From Bacteroidota bacterium (GTDB lineage: Bacteria > Bacteroidota > Bacteroidia > 2-12-FULL-35-15), in contig JAIOQD010000487.1 of assembly GCA_021413595.1 (NCBI GenBank), positions 1 through 6,211 on the forward strand: a DNA stretch of 6,211 nucleotides. The letters run 5' to 3'. The position numbers and the translations under genes are program-made. Below the pieces are notes generated by a model that was not told where the DNA came from, searched no databases, and saw only the letters and a program-made list of their open reading frames with translations. Positions 1 to 4,190 of this stretch are shown in pieces. Every line of letters begins with the position of its first letter. Position 1 is the stretch's first letter.

Positions 1-119
1 GTATAACTTGTACCAGCAATATTAAAATTATTTCCACCAGTTGTTCCTGAGGATCCTGAGCTACCTGATGTTCCAGATGTACCGGAAGTCCCAGATGATC
101 CTGTTGCTCCAGAGGTACC
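1..119. repeat. Direct repeat, copy in lipoprotein gene 1 (119 bp, identical to 655-773)
   Basis: Every base from 1 to 119 matches 655-773 (offset 654). The repeat may continue beyond the left window edge. It covers codons 42-80 of the lipoprotein gene: the distal part of the Gly-X-Y linker and the first residues of the C-terminal domain. From 120 to 196 the two copies differ at ten positions, all third codon positions. A recent tandem duplication or gene conversion explains the perfect part. Confidence 0.95.
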
Positions 120-242
120 TGAAGTACCAGAAGTGCCAGAAGTACCTGTTGTCCCGCCACCATATCCTTGTTGAGGTTCCTTTTTACAAGACCAGGTACA
201 TAAAAATAAAAGAGTTAAAATTGGAAAAATTGCTTTTTTCAT
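1..242 (-). CDS. Lipoprotein with Ser/Thr-rich Gly-X-Y linker, copy 1 (partial, C-terminus outside window)
   Basis: The gene starts at ATG 242-240 on the minus strand and runs off the left edge after 80 codons, so only the N-terminal part is visible. Residues 1-18 form a lipoprotein signal peptide: MKK, a hydrophobic stretch, then TWSC, with Cys19 as the likely lipidated residue. The mature protein begins KKEPQQGYGGG. It is followed by about 13 Gly-X-Y triplets (residues 30-68, mostly GTS, with GSS, GAT and GTT), and then the start of a globular domain (NNFNIAGTSY). From residue 16 to residue 80 it is identical in amino acids to the gene upstream of it (282-896). Only the hydrophobic leader differs. 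It lies 39 bp downstream of that gene on the same strand, so it is probably co-transcribed. Anchoring in the outer membrane with an extended linker is inferred from the layout. Function is unknown. The acidic export signal described for surface lipoproteins of Bacteroidota is at best weak here (KKE after the Cys). Confidence 0.85.
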   Translation of the reverse strand, partial: MKKAIFPILTLLFLCTWSCKKEPQQGYGGGTTGTSGTSGTSGTSGATGSSGTSGTSGTSGSSGSSGTTGGNNFNIAGTSY

Positions 243-281
243 TTAGCTGTTTATTTATTTATTATTTATTATTTTATTATT
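243..281 (-). other. Very A/T-rich spacer between the two lipoprotein genes
   Basis: This 39-bp gap, read on the minus strand, is almost only A and T (repeated TAAATAA-type words). It ends in AACAGCTA directly before the ATG of copy 1. It holds no stem-loop terminator, which supports co-transcription of the two genes. There is no purine-rich Shine-Dalgarno sequence, as is usual for Bacteroidota. Confidence 0.6.
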
Positions 282-896
282 TTACTGACAAGTAACAGAA
301 CCTGATATAGTTGAAGTTGCAGTGCCTTGAGAATTCATCATCGGAATATTGGAAAAGGTTGCTTTTGCATTACCATTTACTATAGTTACATTAACGGTTC
401 CTCCACCTGTTGAATGAAAAGAATTACCAGAACTAGGTGGGTAGGAAGAACTACTTATGATTATTGCATCAATAGTTGCAGTTCCAACTGATGGAGAGGA
501 TCCACTGGCAATAACAGGATAACTTCCAGCTGTAGGTATATTACTTGTTCCTATATTTATATGAAGAGAAGTATCAGCACTATATTCGTTTTGCCTAGCC
601 TTAAAACGATAAGAACTCGTCATTCCTTCGTAATCACAACTCGAACTAAGATTGGTATAACTTGTACCAGCAATATTAAAATTATTTCCACCAGTTGTTC
701 CTGAGGATCCTGAGCTACCTGATGTTCCAGATGTACCGGAAGTCCCAGATGATCCTGTTGCTCCAGAGGTACCAGAAGTACCAGAGGTACCCGATGTTCC
801 TGTTGTCCCGCCACCATAACCTTGTTGAGGTTCTTTTTTACATGACCATGTTAAAGAAATAATAAAAACTGCAATAAAAAGTAATATTTTTTTCAT
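282..896 (-). CDS. Lipoprotein with Ser/Thr-rich Gly-X-Y linker and C-terminal beta domain, copy 2 (complete)
   Basis: This is a complete 204-residue protein with ATG at 896-894 and TAA at 284-282. Residues 1-18 are a signal peptide (MKK, hydrophobic 4-15, then TWSC), with Cys19 as probable lipid attachment site. Residues 30-68 are thirteen Gly-X-Y triplets containing only Thr, Ser and one Ala besides Gly. They are collagen-like in periodicity but have no proline. Residues about 71-204 form a Ser/Thr-rich domain of alternating short hydrophobic stretches that looks all-beta. It has two cysteines, Cys87 near its start and Cys203 next to the last residue, which could form a disulfide tying the domain ends together. 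I do not recognise this domain and assign no activity. A surface-exposed or periplasm-facing domain on a flexible stalk is the simplest reading. It is followed on the same strand by a near-duplicate gene, so the pair is a tandem duplication. A weak Bacteroidota-type promoter can be drawn 52 bp upstream. Confidence 0.88.
   Translation of the reverse strand: MKKILLFIAVFIISLTWSCKKEPQQGYGGGTTGTSGTSGTSGTSGATGSSGTSGTSGTSGSSGSSGTTGGNNFNIAGTSYTNLSSSCDYEGMTSSYRFKARQNEYSADTSLHINIGTSNIPTAGSYPVIASGSSPSVGTATIDAIIISSSSYPPSSGNSFHSTGGGTVNVTIVNGNAKATFSNIPMMNSQGTATSTISGSVTCQ
655..773. repeat. Direct repeat, copy in lipoprotein gene 2 (119 bp, identical to 1-119)
   Basis: This is the partner of the repeat at 1-119. 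At the other end, 774-850 still aligns without gaps but with ten silent changes, and the signal-peptide part (about 851-896) is divergent in sequence though equal in length. Confidence 0.95.
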
Positions 897-948
897 AATT
901 GCTTTGTTTTTAGAAGTTTGTGAATATTAAAATTCTTTTATAGCTCCG

Positions 949-982
949 TAAAGATAACAATAAAGTTATTGAACATAGGCAA
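949..982 (-). promoter_or_regulatory. Candidate Bacteroidota-type promoter for the lipoprotein pair
   Basis: Read on the minus strand, TTG (982-980) is followed after 23 nt by TATCTTTA (956-949). The Bacteroidota housekeeping sigma factor is known to use TTG or TTTG near -33 and TAnnTTTG near -7, so this matches seven of eight bases of the -7 element at the long end of the accepted spacing. It would give a leader of about 45 nt before ATG 896. A/T-rich sequence yields such matches by chance, so this is only a candidate. Confidence 0.3.
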
Positions 983-1030
983 TAATTGAATAATATGAAC
1001 TTTGGTACTTTATTATTACACGTGTGATGC

Positions 1031-1053
1031 GCCCAAGCTTGTCGAAAGGGGGC
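1031..1053. repeat. GC-rich patch resembling the GCTTGTCGAA-type dispersed repeat
   Basis: The word AAGCTTGTCGAAAGGGGG lies within an otherwise A/T-rich gap. CCC at 1032-1034 and GGG at 1048-1050 can pair around it. From memory it resembles the common intergenic repeats with core GCTTGTCGAA (reverse TTCGACAAGC) seen in many Bacteroidota and other genomes, here degenerate. It could also serve as a weak transcription stop between pcm and the lipoprotein genes. Repeat identity is inferred, not shown within this window, since no second copy is present. Confidence 0.35.
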
Positions 1054-1152
1054 CTTAGCTTATATGCTTTAATCATCAAAAGCTCAATACAGGCTCTCAA
1101 AGTATGAGGTTTGCACGACCTAATTCAATCAATATATTCTAATATAATTATC

Positions 1153-1803
1153 CTACCCTTTCCAAGCTTTATCTTCCAAAAGAGGAACAAATTTAAATTC
1201 TCCAAATTCGGTCTTTTCAAATTGCTTAGCTCCGATTTTTTCTATCAAGGTCATTGTTTGAACTTTATCTCCTACAGGTATTACCAATCTACCACCAATT
1301 TTCAGTTGTGCTAACAATGCATCGGGAATGGTTGGAGCTCCCGCAGTGATAATTATTTTATCATAAGGAGCAAATACCGGCACACCTTTATATCCATCAC
1401 CATAAAAAAACTTGGTACTATAGCCAATTGAAGGTAAAAAAGCTTTGGTTTTATCAAATAACTCCTTTTGGCGTTCAATAGTAAATACTTTTGCACCCAT
1501 TTCAAGCAATATACTGGTTTGATATCCCGAACCGGTTCCAATTTCAAGCACTTTCTCTCCACGTTTCAACTCTAGTAATTCTGTTTGAAACGCAACCGTA
1601 TGAGGACGGGATATCGTTTGTCCGGCTCCAATTGGAAATGCTATATCTTCATACGCACGCTCAATAAATGAACTGTTTAAAAACAGATGGCGTGGTACCG
1701 TTTCAATCGCCTTTAATACTTCAGCGCTTTCTATCCCTTTTTCTTTTAAAAGTTTTGCTAACTGTTTACGTAATCCCTTGTGCCTGTATGTATCGTTTAA
1801 CAT
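1153..1803 (-). CDS. pcm: Protein-L-isoaspartate O-methyltransferase
   Basis: This enzyme transfers a methyl group from S-adenosylmethionine to the carboxyl of L-isoaspartyl residues in aged proteins and so starts their repair. It is cytoplasmic. The 216-residue protein has the family's usual length. Visible motifs are the substrate-side motif FPIGAGQTISRPHTVA (residues 56-71), the SAM-binding motif I VLEIGTGSGYQ (85-95), the acidic end of the second strand (E110), GDGYKG (135-140), YDKIIITAGAP (147-157) and GGRLVIPVG (170-178). Most family members have SQPY where this one has SRPH (65-68), a small deviation in a conserved loop. The start is ATG 1803-1801, directly giving the normal N-terminal helix, and the stop is TAG at 1155-1153. 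It is divergent from the oxidoreductase gene, with 191 bp between the two starts, and it is upstream of and parallel to the lipoprotein pair. Confidence 0.95.
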   Translation of the reverse strand: MLNDTYRHKGLRKQLAKLLKEKGIESAEVLKAIETVPRHLFLNSSFIERAYEDIAFPIGAGQTISRPHTVAFQTELLELKRGEKVLEIGTGSGYQTSILLEMGAKVFTIERQKELFDKTKAFLPSIGYSTKFFYGDGYKGVPVFAPYDKIIITAGAPTIPDALLAQLKIGGRLVIPVGDKVQTMTLIEKIGAKQFEKTEFGEFKFVPLLEDKAWKG

Positions 1804-1823
1804 TTTTGAGTAGTGTGAATTGC

Positions 1824-1888
1824 GTACAAAGTACTATGTAAATTACTAATTATGAGGGAAATAATACATAATACTATATACTTTGTAC
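1824..1888. repeat. Inverted repeat with 10-bp perfect arms in the divergent promoter region
   Basis: GTACAAAGTA at 1824-1833 is the exact reverse complement of TACTTTGTAC at 1879-1888, with 45 nt between. The inner flanks are partly complementary as well. Each arm also contains GTAC, itself a palindrome, and the left arm extends to GTACAAAGTAC. It lies between two divergent starts, so it could be an operator. The same word near 4048 favours a dispersed repeat. Confidence 0.6.
1862..1875. repeat. Dispersed 14-mer TAATACATAATACT (also at 4166-4179)
   Basis: The 14 bases are identical in two unrelated intergenic regions about 2.3 kb apart, each time with a GTACAAAGTA word in the same gap. The low complexity of A/T-rich DNA makes a 14-mer match less surprising than usual, but the co-occurrence of both words suggests a common repeat family. 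Confidence 0.6.
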
Positions 1889-1994
1889 CTTTTATCCTTG
1901 GACACAAAATTAACATTTATGTATTCATAAGTAAGCAAAATTTATCAAGAATGGATTGTGGAAAAAAGTATTTTTGTTTAAAATCAATGTATTT

Positions 1995-2978
1995 ATGATA
2001 AAAATAGGACTACTTGGAGCAGGACATTTAGGAAAAATTCACATCCGGCTTTTAAAAGAAATTGAAAAATTTGATCTAATAGGTTTTTACGATGCCGATC
2101 CTGCTGCTGCCGAATTAGTAGAAAAGGAATTTGGAATTAAACGATTCGATTCTATTGGAGCCCTTATAGATCAGGCAGATGCAATTGATATTGTTACTCC
2201 TACTATTACACATTATGAATGTGCGTCTAAATCGATCAAAAAATCAAAACATGTTTTTATTGAAAAACCCATTACCAACACCATTGAAGAAGCTAAAACA
2301 CTCATAGGCCTTTCAAAAGAAGCCAATGTAAAGGTTCAGGTTGGGCATGTGGAGCGTTTTAACCCTGCTTTTATTGCTGCAAAAGAATATTGCTCAAACC
2401 CAATGTTTATTGAAACACACCGTTTGGCTCAGTTCAATCCCCGTGGTACTGATGTTTCGGTGGTGCTGGATCTAATGATCCACGATATCGACATTATTTT
2501 AAGTGTTGTAAAATCAAATATCAAACGTATCAGCGCAAGTGGGGTTGCCGTGGTAAGTGATAGTCCGGATATTGCCAATGCCCGAATTGAATTTGATAAT
2601 GGCTGTGTTGCTAACCTTACAGCCAGCAGAATTTCAATGAAAAACATGCGAAAATCCCGTTTTTTTCAAAAAAATGCCTATGTTTCGGTTGATTTTTTGG
2701 ATAAAAAAGTGGAAATTATAAAAATAATTAAAGTGGTTAATGGTGAGGAAGATCCTTTGGCAGTAACCATTGAACTTGGAAACGATAAAGGATCAAAGCA
2801 AATTTATTTTGAAAGTCCAACAATTTTACCTTCCAACGCAATAAAAATGGAACTTGAAGCGTTTGCTGATTCAATAATCAGCAATACCACTCCTTTAGTA
2901 AGTATTGATGATGGCTACAAAGCATTAGATGTTGCATATAAAATAATCGAAAAAATGAAAATTATGTCGTCAAATTGA
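1995..2978 (+). CDS. Gfo/Idh/MocA-family NAD(P)-dependent oxidoreductase
   Basis: This is a 327-residue cytoplasmic dehydrogenase of the Gfo/Idh/MocA family, which oxidises or reduces sugars, inositols and nucleotide sugars. A Rossmann fold opens the protein, with GAGHLG (8-13) right after the start and an acidic residue after strand two (D33). The family EKP motif is at 90-92 (HVFIEKPIT), GHVERFNPA at 117-125, and the catalytic-type motif DLMIHD at 159-164, followed by the C-terminal alpha/beta domain. I chose ATG 1995 because the Rossmann strand begins at its second residue. The open frame extends upstream to TTG 1956, but those 13 residues are untypical. The ERFNP motif recalls nucleotide-sugar dehydrogenases such as WlbA and GnnA, so a UDP-sugar substrate is possible but not shown. 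The sugar transferase two genes downstream fits a role in glycan precursor supply. Confidence 0.92.
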   Translation: MIKIGLLGAGHLGKIHIRLLKEIEKFDLIGFYDADPAAAELVEKEFGIKRFDSIGALIDQADAIDIVTPTITHYECASKSIKKSKHVFIEKPITNTIEEAKTLIGLSKEANVKVQVGHVERFNPAFIAAKEYCSNPMFIETHRLAQFNPRGTDVSVVLDLMIHDIDIILSVVKSNIKRISASGVAVVSDSPDIANARIEFDNGCVANLTASRISMKNMRKSRFFQKNAYVSVDFLDKKVEIIKIIKVVNGEEDPLAVTIELGNDKGSKQIYFESPTILPSNAIKMELEAFADSIISNTTPLVSIDDGYKALDVAYKIIEKMKIMSSN

Positions 2979-2979
2979 T

Positions 2980-3131
2980 CAATTTTTGCAATTTTGCAGT
3001 AGGCAATTAAGAAGGAATTTGACAATTAAGCAATTTTGCAGTAGGGCAATCAGGACTCGTTTAAATTGTATAATTGCTTAAGATAAATTGTGAAATTGAA
3101 ATAATTGCCTACTGCTAAATTGCAAAAATTG
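2980..3131. repeat. Long inverted repeat, 30-nt arms with one mismatch, beginning 2 nt after a stop codon
   Basis: The left arm 2980-3009 and right arm 3102-3131 are reverse complements at 29 of 30 positions, with 92 nt between. The only mismatch is inside the TTTTGC/TTAGC segment. The left arm begins one base after the oxidoreductase stop (2976-2978), and the right arm ends 35 nt before the lipoprotein ATG. In RNA it would form a long A/U-rich hairpin. It could be a small non-autonomous repeat, an mRNA-stabilising 3' structure, or a folded leader of the next gene. Confidence 0.85.
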
Positions 3132-3162
3132 CTTAATTGTTGTTAAAAATTGCTTAATTGTT
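3124..3162. repeat. Tandem direct repeat, 18-nt unit twice with period 21
   Basis: AAAAATTGCTTAATTGTT occurs at 3124-3141 and 3145-3162, separated by GTT. The second copy ends four bases before the ATG at 3167, so it occupies the ribosome-binding region of the lipoprotein gene. The first copy overlaps the right arm of the inverted repeat 2980-3131. A region at 3022-3040 is complementary to both copies. Confidence 0.9.
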
Positions 3163-3166
3163 TGAA

Positions 3167-4042
3167 ATGTCGCATAGTTATAAATTATTATTGTTTTTAA
3201 GTTTATCTGTTATTCTAATAATAAGTTCCTGCGAATTATATAATCCCTCCGAGCCAATTCCTGCTTATATACATATTGATAAAATTGCCCTTAGCACCAT
3301 TGCTGCAACGGAAGGTAGCAATTCTAATAAAATTACTGATGCATGGGTATATGTTGATGAACAATTGATTGGTTGCTTTGAATTACCGGCAACTTTCCCG
3401 GTTTTATATGAAGGCAGTCATCAAATTAAAATTAGAGCAGGTATCAAAGTGAACGGAATTGCTGCTACCCGGGCACCTTATCCATTTTATACCATTTATG
3501 ATACAATAATTAGTTTGCAAAAAGGATTAAAACTTAACCTTGCTCCTATTGTAAAATACAGAACCAATATGACCTTCAGCTTTATGGAGGATTTTGAAAA
3601 TACAGGTACCATTATTTCAAAAAGTCCGGCATCCGGTGTTGATACTGTTATTCAACGACTTGATTTACCTAATCCAAGTGTTTTTGAAGGAAACGGATCC
3701 GGCATTGCCTATTTAGATAATACGCATTTCTTTTTTGAAGGTGTATCATCCACTTCTTATGTTTTACCTAAAAGTGGGTCTGATGTATTTTTAGAATTTA
3801 ATTATAAATGTAATCGAGAGTTTGTAGTGGGTACATTTGCTCATAGTACCGGAGGAACCACCAAAGATGCAGCCTTAACTTTTAATCCCAGCGCAAACTG
3901 GAACAAAGCTTATGTATATTTAACTACAGTAATTAGCAGCAACAGTAATGCCACTGACTTTAGTATATTTTTTGGTATGATAAATAACAATGCTTCTGAT
4001 AGCCTTGCATTGGTACTTGATAATATTAAACTGGTGTATTAA
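3167..4042 (+). CDS. Predicted lipoprotein of unknown function, PEGA-like N-terminal and jelly-roll-like C-terminal regions
   Basis: This 291-residue protein starts at ATG 3167. A TTG nine bases upstream (3158) is also in frame but lies in the tandem repeat and adds nothing to the signal peptide. Residues 1-21 are a lipoprotein signal with hydrophobic core 7-20 and lipobox ISSC, Cys22 being the likely lipidated residue. Residues about 33-130 contain a beta-rich segment with VYVDEQLIG (61-69), ELPATFPVL (72-80) and EGSHQIKIRAGI (82-93). It resembles PEGA-type or carboxypeptidase-regulatory-like folds, in which a small amount of sequence mimics a bound surface motif. Residues about 138-291 (starting FMEDFEN and ending LDNIKLVY) look like a jelly-roll or carbohydrate-binding-like beta sandwich. 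No catalytic motif is visible. It lies between a sugar oxidoreductase and the sugar transferase, so a role in the cell envelope is plausible. I do not recognise a named family. Confidence 0.85.
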   Translation: MSHSYKLLLFLSLSVILIISSCELYNPSEPIPAYIHIDKIALSTIAATEGSNSNKITDAWVYVDEQLIGCFELPATFPVLYEGSHQIKIRAGIKVNGIAATRAPYPFYTIYDTIISLQKGLKLNLAPIVKYRTNMTFSFMEDFENTGTIISKSPASGVDTVIQRLDLPNPSVFEGNGSGIAYLDNTHFFFEGVSSTSYVLPKSGSDVFLEFNYKCNREFVVGTFAHSTGGTTKDAALTFNPSANWNKAYVYLTTVISSNSNATDFSIFFGMINNNASDSLALVLDNIKLVY

Positions 4043-4053
4043 AGAAAGTACAA

Positions 4054-4179
4054 AGTATTGATTATTAAGTAGAATGAAAGGTTTAAAGCACAAAAATTTA
4101 ATAAATACCAAGCTGCAAGGTCAAAGCATAATGATGAAAGGATAGGAGTATTTTTACATAATACTTAATACATAATACT
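4054..4179. repeat. Imperfect inverted repeat flanking the gap before the sugar transferase
   Basis: The left arm 4054-4071 and right arm 4162-4179 are complementary at 15 of 18 positions (outer six and inner eight perfect), with 90 nt between. The left arm starts 11 nt after the lipoprotein stop, and the right arm ends 11 nt before the sugar transferase start. The layout copies that of the inverted repeat at 2980-3131, although the sequence words are different. Confidence 0.55.
4166..4179. repeat. Dispersed 14-mer TAATACATAATACT (also at 1862-1875)
   Basis: This is the second copy of the 14-mer. Its last 11 bases also repeat locally at 4155-4165, giving a period of 14 and a small tandem array just before the sugar transferase start. 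Confidence 0.6.
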
Positions 4180-4190
4180 CTGCAAGATTA

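Larger units (their letters stand above)
897..1152. other. Non-coding gap between pcm and the lipoprotein pair
   Basis: These 256 bp hold no credible gene on either strand. The part next to the lipoprotein start (897-1010) is A/T-rich and carries the candidate promoter. The middle (1018-1060) is a GC-rich patch with an 8-bp palindrome ACACGTGT (1018-1025) and a likely dispersed-repeat remnant. The part next to the pcm stop (1061-1152) shows no strong stem-loop, so no clear terminator for pcm can be called. Confidence 0.6.
1804..1994. other. Divergent intergenic region between pcm and the Gfo/Idh gene
   Basis: This 191-bp region must hold the promoters of both divergent genes, but I find no convincing TTG plus TAnnTTTG pair on either strand. 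TACTTTG occurs on both strands because of the inverted repeat, but it lacks one base of the consensus. The region contains GTACAAAGTA (1824-1833), its inverted copy (1879-1888) and TAATACATAATACT (1862-1875), words that recur in the gap at 4043-4190. Confidence 0.6.
2979..3166. other. Repeat-filled gap between the oxidoreductase and lipoprotein genes
   Basis: These 188 bp are almost entirely built from recurring words: CAATTTTGCAGTAGG (2989-3003 and 3031-3045, then inverted near 3106-3120) and AATTGCTTAA (3072-3081, 3127-3136, 3148-3157, inverted at 3026-3035). It contains the long inverted repeat 2980-3131 and the tandem repeat 3124-3162. I see no gene in it and no GC-rich stem with a T-run of classical terminator type. 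Confidence 0.75.
4043..4190. other. Gap between lipoprotein and sugar transferase genes, with dispersed repeat words
   Basis: These 148 bp begin with GTACAAAGTA (4048-4057), the word also found inverted and direct at 1824-1888. They end with two copies of TACATAATACT (4155-4165 and 4169-4179), the second inside a 14-mer shared with 1862-1875. The stretch in between (4072-4154) is unremarkable A/T-rich sequence without a gene. No clear promoter or terminator is seen. Confidence 0.6.

Noticed and set aside
41..295. Plus-strand open frame of 84 codons opposite lipoprotein copy 1
   Set aside because: It is the antisense of the Gly-X-Y coding repeat and runs through the A/T-rich spacer. It has no domain, no start context, and the minus-strand reading has a signal peptide and a paralog.
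696..809. Short-period repeat as a CRISPR-like or satellite array
   Set aside because: The 9-bp periodicity encodes Gly-Thr-Ser triplets in frame with silent variation and has no spacers, so it is a coding repeat.
620..817. Second minus-strand frame inside lipoprotein copy 2
   Set aside because: It is a frame-shifted shadow of the Gly-X-Y repeat and would lie wholly inside the supported gene.
1..896. Lipoprotein tandem pair as a mobile element
   Set aside because: No transposase, integrase, terminal inverted repeats or target duplications are visible, so a simple tandem duplication explains the repeat.
1879..1893. TAnnTTTG-type -7 element for the oxidoreductase gene (TACTTTG or TACCTTTT)
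   Set aside because: TACTTTG is one base too short, and TACCTTTT has no TTG at 17-23 nt upstream and would leave a leader of about 100 nt.
1956..1994. TTG start extending the oxidoreductase by 13 residues
   Set aside because: The Rossmann strand begins immediately after ATG 1995, and the added residues are not typical of the family.
2980..3131. Rho-independent terminator after the oxidoreductase gene
   Set aside because: The stem is long but A/T-rich, the loop is 92 nt, and no T-run follows the right arm, so I list it only as an inverted repeat.
3158..3166. TTG start extending the lipoprotein by three residues
   Set aside because: The TTG lies in the tandem repeat, and ATG 3167 gives a complete signal peptide. 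The choice does not change the mature protein.
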